Positions 1-10,640 are shown, counted from the stretch's first letter. The stretch: 64,000 bases of DNA from Sthenelais limicola (GCA_942159475.1 OW804094.1:50898966-50962965); one strand, 5' to 3'. The notes: generated by a model not told the origin, from the sequence alone. A program made the numbers and translations.

Positions 1-360
1 GAACTCGCAGCCTAATGAATATAAATTTTCTGAATCAATTCTAATCATAATTATTTCAACAAGTCCCACTTATCCCTGTGGCGCCATCTTTCCCCTATGG
101 TATATGGTGCAATGAAACAGTAAAGATCAAACCGCAATTAACTAATTTCATTACATAGATCACATATCATCGTTCCAGTAGTTATAATCCCTTTAGAATA
201 AAACAGGTGTTAAAAAGTCTGAATGTATACAAATTATACAGATGTTTTGCAGTACAGTATCTTTGACATTGATACAAGGAGGCCAGTATTTAATTCTACA
301 TAAACAAAAGGAATTTCAATACATGCATCATATATCTGTGTCAGCTGTTATTTTCCCCAA
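1..360. other. No gene recognised
   Basis: AT-rich sequence with no long reading frame and no repeat structure that I can see. It leads directly into the minisatellite that follows. Confidence 0.5.
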
Positions 361-369
361 CGTCAAAAA

Positions 370-815
370 CATCAACGTTAATTGACCAGTGAGTTAATGT
401 TAATAACTTGACATCAAAACATCAACATTAATCAACCAGTAAGTTAATGTTGATAATTTGACGTCAAAAACATTAATGTTAATCAACCAGTGAGTTAATG
501 TTGATAATTTGACGTAAAAAACATTAATGTTAATCAACCAGTGAGTTAACGTTAATAATTTGATGTCAAAATATTGACGCAAAGTTAATGTTGATAATAC
601 GCAAGTATATTGATGTTAAAATATTTATGTTAATTCACCATCAAATTAACGTTAAGAAGTTAACATCAAGAAAATTAACGTTAAGTTCATGTCTGCTTGA
701 CGCTAATATTTTAACGTGAACTAAGTTCACGTCAAATTAAGGTTAAATTCACGTCAAACGGTTAACGTTACGGAATTAACCTTCCATTAACGTTAATCAA
801 CGTTGTTTTAACGTG
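370..815. repeat. Degenerate AT-rich minisatellite
   Basis: About eight imperfect units of roughly 50-55 bp are built from shorter words such as GTTAATGTTGATAATTTGACG and close variants of AACGTTAA. The units are best preserved at 380-600 and decay toward 815. The word TTAACGTTAA is itself palindromic, so the block is rich in short inverted repeats. The 60-residue reading frame across it on the minus strand is a by-product of the repeat and is not annotated as a gene. Confidence 0.8.
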
Positions 816-1986
816 AATTGTTACCTGGGATGCCCACACAGCCCACCCGTTCTATGTCACCGATGCCGTATCTAGCAACCCCAACATCAGCTTGCTATCG
901 CCAGACACTGATTCCCACTTACCCAATAATCACTTTCCCCTTGAACATCTGAGCAAATCCCTAACACCATCAACTCCTAGCCCAGACATATCTCATGCTG
1001 AAAACTTATTTGCTCCACAGGGTCAAATATGGTCGACCACACCCACCCCGGTGGAAGCAACATCACCAAATTCATGGATATCCGCATCCCAGACCGCTTC
1101 AGAGGCAGGTCACCGAGAGGACGTAAACAACATAGAGGTACCCCCTCAAGAACCCATCGTCCCCGTTCTGGCTCCAGAAAAAGTAAGCCTTCATCCACTA
1201 GAAAATCACGGCAATCACGGCACGAGCACACTCGCCAGCTTAAACGCAAACATAGATCCAGAGATAGAGCACCTACTACAAAGTATAACCGACGATCTAC
1301 TTACTCACCAAAGATCAACCGATCTCCACACCCCACCCCCCCCCAACAAGCATCGACGTGACAAATCTCTCAACTACAGAGTACACTGTAAATCTCCAGT
1401 ACCTGAATATAATATCACCAGTCCTGTCACTTCTGTGAACCCCCAGACTAACACCAGCCCCCAGCAAGTAAAACCAGCCACACCCACTTATCTGCCTGAG
1501 ACCTCACCCGTCTCTGACTACACTCCAGACCTCAATAGCCCCCCTGGACCCCGCAGCAACCTAGTTATAACAACATTCAACTCTCCTAACATCACACCGC
1601 GCTCCCATTCGCTCCAAGCACTTGTCAAATCTGTCACAAAGACCATCGCCAGCCCTTTAACTAATAAGGATACAAGCCTCCCAGCATCCCCGCTAGTATC
1701 CCCTACCCGCATTAAACTGGACAGAAAATCTCTGTTCGAACCAGACACGATGTCTGAATCTGCCCACTCCCTCCTCAATAACGAAATCATGCTTCCCGAC
1801 TGTGAAGCCGATTTTAACACCCCAATTAAGTCCACTCACTCCATGAGACCAAGACCAAGACCGGACCATCAGACCGAAGGACTGTCAACTCTAATGTACC
1901 ACCTCCTGATGGGAATCAAGTCGATCGACAAACCTTGGAAAAGTCCTAGAAGCCCATGGATATGTGAACCAGACGTACAACCATAG
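814..1986 (+). CDS. Unrecognised Pro/Ser/Thr-rich reading frame
   Basis: The frame is open from about 814 to a TAG at 1984-1986, roughly 390 codons, but has no ATG near its 5' end, so it is either an internal or terminal exon or a truncated gene. Composition is dominated by Pro, Ser, Thr and Asn with short basic patches (a KHRRDK stretch near the middle), which predicts a disordered protein. No domain or catalytic motif is recognisable. A perfect AATAAA lies at 1989-1994, immediately after the stop, which fits a 3' terminal exon. GC content is clearly higher than in the flanks. It could be the tail of a host gene, a retrotransposon ORF1 or a viral-type structural protein; nothing in the sequence decides. 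Confidence 0.35.
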
Positions 1987-2330
1987 ACAATAAATTAACT
2001 CTCATGGAGGAGACTCTTCTAGTCCCCTCCAGATAACCATAATATATGATATGAAAAAATTCATCGCTGCGAAGTAACAGTAATCACTAGGGCCTTAAAA
2101 TTATAGAGCCCTCTTTTGCCCCCCTCCCCTTTGAAATACCTGCTAATTAGCTAATAATCATCAATTACTTAATTACTAAGTCATATGGGTCTTAAAATTA
2201 TAGAACTCATCTTATCTTATCAACTTTCCCATATCTCAGGTATTCTTAAACCACGCCCCCTTATTCCTCAACCAATCAGATCGTTTTAACACATTTTACA
2301 CATTCAACACATTTTTACACATGTGCAAAT
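1987..2330. other. Short spacer, no gene seen
   Basis: AT-rich DNA between the Pro-rich frame and the Penelope-type fragment. An imperfect inverted repeat (TGGAGGAGACT with AGTCCCCTCCA) lies at about 2003-2031, just past the poly(A) signal. Nothing else is supported. Confidence 0.4.
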
Positions 2331-2334
2331 AAAG

Positions 2335-2475
2335 TGCTACTCTCGAATGCATATATAAACCTGTATTACGCACTCTCCACATTCCCCTGACGAAGGCTAC
2401 CCCAAGCCGAAACGCGTAGGGTTTTCGCCATGTTTTAAAGGAAAAATAAAACATATAAAAAACTACTTTCGGAGT
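2335..2475 (+). mobile_element. Penelope-like element terminal fragment
   Basis: The stretch contains a TATATAAA box at about 2350, a hammerhead-like core at 2384-2421 and a short tail with a CGGAGTA word. A second locus, near 44,400-44,520, shows the same order: TATA-like box, the same core, then a CGGAGTA word. Penelope-like retroelements are known to carry hammerhead motifs in their terminal repeats, so I infer a truncated Penelope-like end. No reverse transcriptase or GIY-YIG frame is attached. It abuts the broken PolB gene on the other strand. Confidence 0.5.
2384..2421 (+). ncRNA. Hammerhead-type ribozyme candidate 1
   Basis: All conserved hammerhead parts can be placed. CTGACGA at 2387-2393 fits the CUGANGA box. 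A 3-bp stem II (GGC with GCC) closes an 8-nt loop. GAAA lies at 2409-2412, followed by CGCG as a self-complementary stem III, UA at the cleavage position, and GGG at 2419-2421 pairing with CCC at 2384-2386 as stem I. The very short palindromic stem III is the form described for Penelope-element hammerheads, which are thought to act as dimers. The second copy at 44,437 keeps the core while stem II changes sequence but stays paired. Confidence 0.6.
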
Positions 2476-2481
2476 ACTTAC

Positions 2482-3417
2482 TTGTTCAGCAATCCACCTA
2501 TTCCAAAAGTATGTAAATCCATTCTTCACCTGATCATATATGTGTAGCTCATTATTAAGGTGTCTAATACCGCAGTTTTTAACTAGACTATTTTCCTTTG
2601 TTTTTAGACAGGATAAAAAATTGTTGTACCGGTCAACACTTTCTTCCAACCCGCCCTTAGCAAAAGCTATGTACAAAGAGTCGGTATCCATCTGTAAAAC
2701 CTGGAACATGTTTCTATCAACGAATTTAAGTAGGAAATCATAGTAGAAGGATAGCATGTGTAGCTTTGCAGTTTGTAATAAACAAAAGGCAAGTTGAATA
2801 GGAAGGTCTAGCAATATTTTAGACTTCGCCATTTGAATTTCGTAGCAGTAGGAAGAAATTTCAGTCATATTTTTAAAAAGAGGGTCATTAACTTTTGTCT
2901 TAGCTGAATATTCGTCTGGGGTATAAATGATATTCTGATGCTTCAACTTGTCGAGAATTAAAGACCCATGAGCAGAATTTCCGAGGAGCTTAGAAGTGTC
3001 TGCTAAAACACTGGAGTCAGGGTTTGAATCTCCTAATCTTCTTGCTTGCTGCACCTGCTCCATAAAATCATGAAAACATTTTTCGGGAGTAAATTCAAAA
3101 ACCTGATACACTCGCGTTACTTCCAAGCCGTGAGATAAATACCTTTGTAAAAGGTCGGTTGAAAGTAAGATTTTCTCAGCCGCCATTCCTCCAACTAACA
3201 ACCTCCGACTACCAGTATCTTGAATTGATTGAAGGGAAAATAAGTATTTGCTCATATGTTCCCCTATCGCTTCGATAGGAATGTCGGATGTACAAAATAT
3301 GGGGGGAAATTCGGAGAAATATTGATAGGGAGACATTTCTTTTTCAAACCCATTTCCCCACATAGTAGGCACCCTAATGTCTACTCGAATTAATCCGTAC
3401 AAAACCCCCTCTCTCAC
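2482..3417 (-). pseudogene. PolB fragment: motifs B and C (palm/fingers)
   Basis: C-terminal part of a protein-primed family B DNA polymerase (DNA_pol_B_2 type), the replicase of Polintons/Mavericks, adintoviruses and related elements. Motif B is seen as KLLGNSAHG at residues 143-151 of this open segment. Motif C is DTDSLY at about 244-249, with both metal-binding aspartates present. It is in the same frame as the next segment upstream and is separated from it by a TGA at 3451-3453. After the last polymerase-like residues, a good splice donor (AA|GTAAGTA on the minus strand, GT at 2481-2480) precedes foreign Penelope-type sequence. The frame therefore continues to 2296 only by reading through non-homologous DNA. 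Non-functional as it stands. Confidence 0.8.
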
Positions 3418-3450
3418 CCCTCTTAGCAGTCTTTCTTTATCTACTCTTCC

Positions 3451-4452
3451 TCAGTTTTTAGAATAAAATTGAGGCTGTCTACTATTAATAAGCTCTCTTA
3501 GTTGCAAATCAGAAGAAACAAGGTTGTTAAATTCACATTCGAATATTTCTTCCACTTTATATCCCATTTTAATTAGAAATGCCTTTTTTTCCTGGGTTTT
3601 TATTCTTCTTGCAAGAAGCTTGGGGTCATCAGTCTTTGGCATGCATTTTTCATGCTGATGCCACCAACAACCATTAAATTCATAAATTGTGCGAGATTCA
3701 TAATCCACTCCATCTAAAAGAAACCCTCCCACACGAGATTCCTTGCCATGATTTAACTTATGTAATATTGAAACTTTTTTTTTCTGAGCAATCCAGTCCA
3801 TCCAATAATACATAGAAAGATGCTTCCAATTAGGGACTGGGACAAAGCACGTTTCTTCCCTTCTTCGAACATAGTGGAAACAAGGAAGCTTTCCTGCAAG
3901 AGCATGCAGGTACAGACTATTCGCGTCATAACCTTCAATACTTTTGCAAAGGAGATTAGTGTTATTTCGAATCTTTGTCTCGTTCTTTTTTTGATGTCTG
4001 CAAAAAACAATAGATGGACCTCCCACAATGTTTTGATTGATGGTGTGGTATAAATCCGCATCGTTCTCAGAAAAATTTGAAAAGTATATCTTTTTCCGAC
4101 TGCTTGTATTAAACAGCATAATGCGGGCAATTCCTGGAGCACTAATTGTTGACTTGAAAACGTCAATTTGTTTGTCAAAATAAAACTTTTGCATCTTTTC
4201 TACACCTTTCACAAAAGGACCCACGTCTAAATTATTATAATTTGAGAGAAAGTCTGATAATGTCTTCATTTCTTTCTCTCTCCAGGTTTTTTCAAGTTGG
4301 ACATATTTTTGAATCCCAGTGTCTGGTTGGGGGCTTTCCATATTGGAACGGGACCATTTTTCATATTCTTCATTCAAAACATTGACATTTTTCAAACTTG
4401 AAAAAAAAAGCTTCATAGGGATGAAGGGAAGTTTCTTGTAGTTTTGACACAT
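3451..4452 (-). pseudogene. PolB fragment: motif A region
   Basis: Central part of the same polymerase. Motif A is visible as YDANSLY at residues 175-181, with the catalytic aspartate at 176. It is preceded by a GGPSIVF stretch at 144-150, which corresponds to the YxGG/A region between exonuclease and polymerase domains. Downstream, YEFNGCWWHQHEKC matches the Cys/His/Trp-rich insertion common in Polinton-type polymerases. A stop codon (TAG) lies six bases before the first ATG of this segment. The A/T homopolymer at about 4400-4411 looks like the site of a one-base frameshift, because the residues that resemble family members lie in a different frame upstream of it. Decayed copy. Confidence 0.8.
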
Positions 4453-4589
4453 TGTCTAGATATTCGTAGGGAAAGTATGACTTAAACCTTTGAGTAGAAA
4501 TGCAGGAGTAGGCATTCCCTTTCTTAATTACATAGCTGGTTTTTTTTCCCCTTTACCAGGTGCTTGCTCATTCTCCCCATTATCTTCTC

Positions 4590-4715
4590 CAAATTCCTCA
4601 TTTCCCTCCTCCTCCCCTCCCTCCTCCTCCCCCTCTCCCTCCTCCTCCCCCTCTCCCTCCTCCTCCTCCTCCTCATCCTCTTCCCCCTCCTCTATTTCAA
4701 ATTCAAACCCACTTG
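4590..4715 (-). pseudogene. Acidic linker inside the broken PolB gene
   Basis: On the plus strand this is a run of CTCCTCCC-type triplets. Read on the minus strand in the polymerase frame it encodes a Glu/Gly-rich acidic stretch of about 40 residues. The frame is the same as that of the exonuclease segment but is separated from it by a TAG at 4714-4716. The tract is likely to be length-variable because of its simple sequence. Confidence 0.6.
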
Positions 4716-4716
4716 T

Positions 4717-5823
4717 CTATCTCCTTTTCCTTTTTTCCTTACCTATTGAGCGTTTGCGCTTTGTACAAGTAGGTAAGTTAAGGGCAGAGAGGATATATTT
4801 TTTCACAAGATTAAGGTCGTGTCTTGAAGAATTAAACCCAAGTACTGGAATTGATGCGCAATATTTTTCAAATTGGGACTTGAGTGAAAATAAAAGGTTG
4901 ACCATTTTCTGCTCACCAGTGGTGGAGTGTTTTAAGACTGGGTCTTGATTTTGAATAATGTCAGATAATTTCTTTTCCCATGAAGCCAGCTCTTCATTCA
5001 GTTCTACTATATACTGCTCCCATTTTTGTATCGCCAATTCTTCTGCTTTTGATGATATTTTTTCCCAATAAAATATCATATCTTTGATCAGGGTAGTGGG
5101 GTCAGGGTTGATAAAGCAGTGTGGTTCTAAGTAAGACTCAACATTACTACACACACTGACTGAAATCGGAATATGTTTTTCATTCCATTTTAATTTCTCT
5201 GTATCAAATTTGGAATCTGTTTTTTTCTTAAGCATCGCCTCAAAATCAAACACTAGGAACCATGGGTAGTATCTATCCTCTTTCGGTATCACCACCCCAA
5301 CTTCTTCTAGCTTATCAAATATTGAAGATGGGGTAGAGTAGACACTACCGGGATACTTTAACTTTGTCTTATTAAAGCAGTTGGAGGAATGGAGAACTAG
5401 TCTATGGTGGAGGGGAAAGTGGCGGTTGCATAATTCGCATATGTATTTCTTGGCGAAAGAATCAATTTTTGTAATATAGCTAAAGTGATTCTTGAACAAA
5501 TTCACATGCATAAAGTCTTCAAATAAAGTTCATGGATTGTAAAGGAGAGTAGTGTCATTGTCTTCATTAAGAGAAAGAACATAAACACTTATTGAAAAAC
5601 ACGTTTCAAAATGGGGCAAGTCTCCCATGCTAATCCCTTGAAATAGGGCGCAGTTTTCAGGAATTAAATTGTTGCCATATTCACGATATACCTTATACAG
5701 TTCTTTAACCCTTTGCTCATGAATCGGGGCATTATTCTCAGACAAATGAAGGTATAAACATCTAAAAATGCATAAATTGTCTGTGTATGGTTTCCCTTTC
5801 CTATTTTTTGACAAAAGTTTCAT
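4717..5823 (-). pseudogene. PolB fragment: exonuclease domain
   Basis: Two open stretches in the same frame (5823-5533 and 5511-4717) are split by a single TGA at 5530-5532. The first contains a Cys-bearing NLCIFRCLYLH stretch seen upstream of the zinc finger in related metazoan PolB proteins. The second begins with a finger-like C-x2-C-x12-H-x4-C (YICELCNRHF...) at residues 24-45. Exo I follows as FDFEA at 88-92 and Exo II as LGFNSSRHDL at about 224-233, so the proofreading 3'-5' exonuclease residues are still recognisable. The ATGA overlap with the upstream segment at 5820-5823 is the by-product of an upstream frameshift and is not a genuine start. Confidence 0.75.
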
Positions 5824-6818
5824 CGAACGGTTGTTGACAAGGTGTGAAGGAAACGTGTTTGATCCCCCAATAGGAAAATTGATTCTAAAAATAAAAAAGT
5901 TGACATTTGAGATGTAAAGAACACTCCATTTTGTATCTGGTTTAGATAAAGTAAAGAGTTAACTTTAAAATAGTCTAACTTTTCCAATTCTGCAATAACA
6001 GTGTTTAAATGTCTCAGGTTGGAAATTGTGCGAGGAAATTGAAATAAAGTATTGTTCAAAAATGGAGTAAAGTATCGAAGTTCACCTGTTTCCCTATGCT
6101 TAAGAATTAGTCCGAATGAAATATTTAATCTAAATCCTGTTTTTTCTCTCTTGAATATAGAGCGTAAAAAAGATGCGATAGACAGGGGGTCTTTTAAATT
6201 GTTCAAAGGGAAGTTGTACACTCCTCTGACTCTCCCTTTCTCGTGACCAACTAATATCATGTCTTTATTTTCCTTGTAAACGTCTCTTAATTCCGGGTAT
6301 GTAATTTCACCTTCATCATTCATCCATGGGGCGGAATTGGGGGAAAAGGGGTAATGGTGTAGGTCGGAGTCATTGTCCCCAATTTTTTTATCCTCAGGGT
6401 CAAGCAAGCTGTGGTGTTTTCTCCTATGAAAAAACAAGTCTTTATAGTTATCGAACAAAGTTGCACAATCGCTGCAGGATAAACCCCTTTTCCCTTCTGT
6501 CACCTTTTCCCTCTGTTCAGTCGTTTCTTCACTTGTTTCTTCTGTTTCTTCAGCTTCTTCAGATAGAGCTTCTTTATTAAGAGGTAGTGAGGAAGAAGTT
6601 GAGGGCATGTTTGTGGGGTTGTTTATACATTTTAATTCATGCTGTCTTGCATAAGAATGCTTTTTAAAAAAATTTTTGCAGTAAATACATGTAGGTTCAC
6701 CTTTTAAACTCTTGCATTTCAGTTCATATCGTCTGCATGTTAGTGGACGGGATAAGATTTTGTGACAGTGTTTGCACGTCTTGTTTTTTAAAAATCGTTC
6801 GCATGTTTTGTGATGCAA
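5820..6818 (-). pseudogene. PolB N-terminal zinc-finger region
   Basis: Open frame of about 330 codons at the 5' end of the decayed polymerase gene. Its apparent start is not an ATG (TTG at 6818), so the true start is upstream or lost. It carries Cys/His clusters near the N-terminus (CKHCHK..., CIYCKN...H...C), a Glu/Thr-rich linker and a clear C2H2 finger (C-x2-C-x12-H-x4-H, LSCSDCATLF...) at about residues 116-135. C2H2 fingers upstream of PolB are typical of the Polinton-like polymerases spread through invertebrate genomes. Near 5900 the family-like reading passes to the next frame, indicating a one-base indel. No capsid, ATPase or retroviral-type integrase gene was found nearby. Confidence 0.65.
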
Positions 6819-7405
6819 AGCTCTTTCTTCCTTTGTGTCAAACTGTTGATAACAAGCTCAACACAAAAATTTCTGAAGCCTATTTTCCTCCGCCATTGTC
6901 GCTATTTGAACGATTAAGTTTCAGCAGCTATAAAAATATAAAAAATGTTTTACTACATGCATTCTAATCATATTTTTTATTTACTATTTTCAGATTATAA
7001 TAACAGATCCTAAAACAGCGGTTGTCTATATTGATAGCTAGCTAGAAGTAACCATTCCAGTGCAGCCATTCCAGTAACAAGCAACAAGAACGTTCCAAAG
7101 CAGCTTTTACCATGCAGCATTTATTATAAGACTTCTCAAGTAGAGTTTCGAACTAAATTACAAATGATTTAAGGGTGGAATTGTTATTATTATTATTTTT
7201 TGTCCTTACCTTAGACAGTGCGATCTCATCTTTCTTCCTTTATCAAGTTGATCCGATAAATAAAAATGTCTCTGATTGATTGTGATTTATCCATAATGTA
7301 AAAATCAAGTCCTTGTACAACGTAAGTCGATAATCCTTAATGTATACTTTTCCCACACTAGCAAGTTCACTCTATATACTGCTGGGTACGTGTAAAACAA
7401 CTAGT
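6819..7405. other. No gene recognised
   Basis: AT-rich DNA upstream of the decayed PolB gene. It may include the remainder of its 5' region. No terminal inverted repeat of a Polinton was recognised here. Confidence 0.4.
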
Positions 7406-7410
7406 GTAGT

Positions 7411-7605
7411 CACTCATGTGAATAGTTTATTCATGAGGTTGAAAGAGTGCAAGCATGTGAGTAGATAAGTTCATGTAGAAAACGATCCGAAAAAATATTT
7501 GCAAATGTTTTTCAATAGTTTTTAACTCTGCAGGTTAATTCCAGTTCTGATTGTAATAAACATCCAATACGTGTATATTATGATATATGGTAGTGAAGGC
7601 CTTGA
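7411..7605. repeat. Tandem duplication, copy 1
   Basis: About 195 bp, repeated at 7618-7812 with an offset of 207-208 bp and roughly 80-85% identity by eye. Shared landmarks include GAATAGTTTATTCATGAGG at the left and ACGTGTAT near the right. The copy overlaps the 3' part of the 113-codon minus-strand frame, so that frame's C-terminal half is duplicated here in degenerate form. Confidence 0.85.
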
Positions 7606-7617
7606 AAGAATTCCTTT

Positions 7618-7812
7618 GACTCATGCGAATAGTTTATTCATGAGGTTGGAAGAGTGCAAACATGTGAGTAGATAAGTTCCTCTACAAAACGAGTTGGAAA
7701 AAATATTTGCAAGTGGTTGTTGATATTTTTTAACTCTGCAGGGGAAGTCCAGTTCTTTTTGTAATAATCATCCATTACGTGTATGTTATGGTATGTAATA
7801 GCGTAAGCATAG
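7618..7812. repeat. Tandem duplication, copy 2
   Basis: Second copy of the roughly 195-bp unit starting at 7411. It contains the last 58 or so codons of the small minus-strand frame at 7638-7979, which is open in this copy but not in copy 1. Confidence 0.85.
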
Positions 7813-7979
7813 TGAAAATTCATTAGAGATCGATGAAGTAAAGATGGGTCTTCCATTAACAAGTCGTCAAGCATTCCCATTCTTACTTTCGCCATTGTAA
7901 TACTTTCTTTAATCATAGTGTCTTCTGCTTCAAAAATTTCCTTCATATTTCTTCTTCCAAAATCCATTTCTGCTTCCAT
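7638..7979 (-). CDS. Unrecognised 113-residue frame
   Basis: Starts at an ATG (7979) and ends at a stop inside the duplicated block. The N-terminal half is rich in Met, Glu and Asp and looks amphipathic or helical; the C-terminal half has Tyr, Asn and His. It shows no recognisable domain, signal peptide or membrane segment. It lies on the same strand as the decayed PolB gene about 0.8 kb upstream, so it could be a relic of the same element, but there is no direct evidence of this. A degenerate copy of its C-terminal coding half lies just downstream at 7411-7605. Confidence 0.3.
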   Translation of the reverse strand: MEAEMDFGRRNMKEIFEAEDTMIKESITMAKVRMGMLDDLLMEDPSLLHRSLMNFHYAYAITYHNIHVMDDYYKKNWTSPAELKNINNHLQIFFPTRFVEELIYSHVCTLPTS

Positions 7980-7999
7980 GATAATAATAATAATTATAA

Positions 8000-9037
8000 A
8001 GGTAAAGACAAAGTTTTACTTGCGTCTGGCGTTAGGACTGTGTTCTTACACCCTTTTCAAAGAGAGGTTTAGCAAAAGTCCAAAATTGGGGATTGAGGTA
8101 TGATGTCTATGGTTAAGAATGGAAAAGTCTCTCTGCACTCGTGCAGGTGCATAATTAAGCAAACAGTCGAGGTAGTAAAATAAAAGCCACCATCTTTACC
8201 ACGCACCTAAACTCTCTCTCTCTCTCTCTCCACACCACCTATTGTAAATCAGAGGAAACTATTTTTAGGGAGTATAAGTTCACATGAATTTCATCTTGGA
8301 AGTGTATAGCATAAATGGGGGGTGAAGCAATGGCCCGATGTGCATGATTGCATAACTGACCTAGTTTTGACGTGGAGCTTTTGACCTGATTCTGACCTGG
8401 TGCTTTACTAGTGGAAATCGTAAACAGTTGTGAGGCTCAAACTTGATTTTATAATGCTCTATGGACCCGATTTATAAATACACTACTGATACTCTCAATA
8501 ATCCACTACTGATCAGGTGTATTGATGGGATTCTGATCCTCTTACTAATGCTCTATTTTCCAGGTTAAAAAGTGCACTTATGATGCACTCAGTAAGGCCA
8601 TTTTGTTGCTCTGTTGGAGAACTGTATTTTTTTTTATCACAGAGGGTTTGGCACACTGGAGTGTTGTCTCTCTTAAATGCAACATTTCATTTCATCAATT
8701 TCACCATCCTCTTAGGCCTGTTAGAGAAGTCATGAGGTTGGCAGAATGGCTTGCATTCTATTTTAGTCGTTCGGTTGCTCTTGGTTGCCCAAGCCACTAG
8801 GCACAACCTATGTGTAGAAATATCGGGGTGTCTTGATGAAAACGTTTTTCAATATCAAACAGAGAAATTACACATATATACTATGGATAAATATCACTTA
8901 CAATATTCCTAATTAAATGATGGGGAACAATTATAGTAGCACAAAAGTGTAGTAACAGTGTGTCTATTGTCAAAATAAATTATAAGTACAACACAGTGAC
9001 CTGACTTGCCACCTGGTGGCAAAAGTGCCGCCACCTG
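8000..9037. other. No gene seen; (CT)n microsatellite
   Basis: A CT dinucleotide run lies at about 8211-8231. The rest is AT-rich with no supported gene. A palindromic CCACCTGGTGG word lies at about 9010-9020. Confidence 0.5.
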
Positions 9038-9240
9038 TTGAGAACCCCAATATGCATTGGAAAATCTCCCAATGCATGCAAAAGTGCATCTGAGCAGTCA
9101 CAGAAGTGCAATCCGCTCAGAAAAGCAATTTTGCACCTGGTTCTACACCTGGTAAAACGTGCATCATGTGATGCACTTCAACATTTGTATCAAAGTTATG
9201 TATCTAAATCGGGTCTAAATGCAGTTGAATTATTTGATTA
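9038..9240 (+). repeat. Dispersed repeat family A, direct copy
   Basis: About 200 bp, recurring in inverted orientation at 12755-12960. Shared landmarks in order are CAATGCATGCAAAAGTGCA, an AATCC/CTCAG word pair, TTTTGCACCTGG, GTGATGCACTTCAA and AAAGTTATGTATCTAAATC. The many TGCA words make it rich in short palindromes. This is probably a non-autonomous mobile element, but no clear terminal repeats could be set. Confidence 0.75.
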
Positions 9241-10535
9241 TAAAGTGATGAACATGTATATATAAATTTTGTACTGAAGAATATTTGGGCCTGTACTGCA
9301 TATTCCAATGTCTGATGTGTCACAGGAAAATGAATCACCCATTGGACTCATATTTTCAATTCATATTTTCAAATAACACATCATATTCTTGTTTATTTCA
9401 TTCAAAAGCCTATGATATATTCAATGTTTTTATATATATTATATATATTGTATTATTACTGACCATATATACATGTATTATGGTCAGGTGGGGGTGTCAA
9501 TCTACTGCGATTCCACTCCCAGAGTAACCCTCACACACACACATCTGATGCAGACACACTCTTAGCAACTCTTAGCAAAGCTTTAACACCTTAACTAAGC
9601 CTGCCATCACAATGGAGAGTTGGGTACAGTTACTATAGAGTATTCTTATTCAATAACGCATGTTAGAGTGTACTAAATAGAGCGATAAGAATGATCTATA
9701 ATAATAACAATGAAATGTCTATCAACGAAATGAGAAATTAACTTCATATAGACACTCTGCAGAAGAGAGATGATATTGCAATTCAAGGTTTAATGTATTC
9801 ATTCAAAGATATACCTGACAGAATGCAAATTATGCCCAGAAGGACAAGACTAGCTAGGGGTGTTAATCTAATACAACCACTAGCAAGATCAGAAAAATTA
9901 AATCGATCACCCCATGTACAGCTAGGGTCCGAAAACTTGGAATAAACTAAGCCCTGAAAATAAAAACAAAAACTGGGATAGTTTAAAGAGAATTCTGAAG
10001 GGTAGCGAGATCTGGAGAGAATAACCTTGAGCAAGTAATGAAAGTGAATGTCATTTGAACGATACATGTATATATTACAAAAATGTACTAACTGGAACAG
10101 AAAGCAGTTATAGAGCTAGTGAAGGTGCAAAGATACAATGATATTTTTTATTTGCAAACTGTCTTTCTATACATTGTTTTTATATGGCCCCCAAAAATGT
10201 AGAAAATGTGAAGAGAAGGTTTCTTTAAATATTAACCTAGACCTGTAACCATCAAGGTTGTACTTAAAAGATTTTATTGATTATTTGATGTATTAACGCA
10301 ACAGGTCGGGAATTTATCCCGCAGAAAGCAGAAAGTAGATATTACAGTAATTATATAGTAGTAAGGTAATATAGATTACATGGAATGAGTAGTATTATAA
10401 CAAGTACTAAGTTAAGAAATTATCAAGTTAAATTTGGTTTATCTAATTAATATTACAATTAGTGTCAACTTAATTTATATACCTGGCGTTTCCAATGGAA
10501 ACGATTTCTCAGCCTCAATTACTTATGTCCGATGT
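9241..10535. other. No gene recognised
   Basis: AT-rich DNA. A short piece at 9315-9335 (GTGTCACAGGAAAATGA) belongs to repeat family B, described at 12608. No convincing coding frame was found. Confidence 0.4.
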
Positions 10536-10539
10536 CAGG

Positions 10540-10640
10540 CAGAAGACCTACCCTAGACACCTGTCTATTTAGAATGCTGGACCACCTCATTGTAAACAAC
10601 ATCTATTGCAATAAAGAATTCTTGAATTGAATTGAATTGA
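10540..10640 (+). mobile_element. LINE 3' end with (TTGAA)n tail
   Basis: The sequence runs through a C-rich stretch into CAATAAAGAATTC and then a TTGAATTGAATTGAATT tail. An AATAAA followed by a short pentanucleotide microsatellite is the usual 3' end of CR1/L2-group LINEs. Only the 3' untranslated end is present. A similar tail in inverse orientation is at 24,505. Confidence 0.65.

Noticed and set aside
400..582. 60-codon minus-strand frame over the minisatellite
   Set aside because: The repeated LTHWLININVF peptide is a direct translation of the tandem repeat; no independent coding evidence.
892..1361. ATG-started Arg/Ser-rich frame (1029-1361) in an alternative phase
   Set aside because: RS-like composition was tempting, but the overlapping 390-codon frame is longer and the RS look follows from its codon content.
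4490..4948. 152-codon plus-strand Ser/Pro-rich frame
   Set aside because: It is the complement of the acidic linker and exonuclease part of the PolB gene on the other strand.
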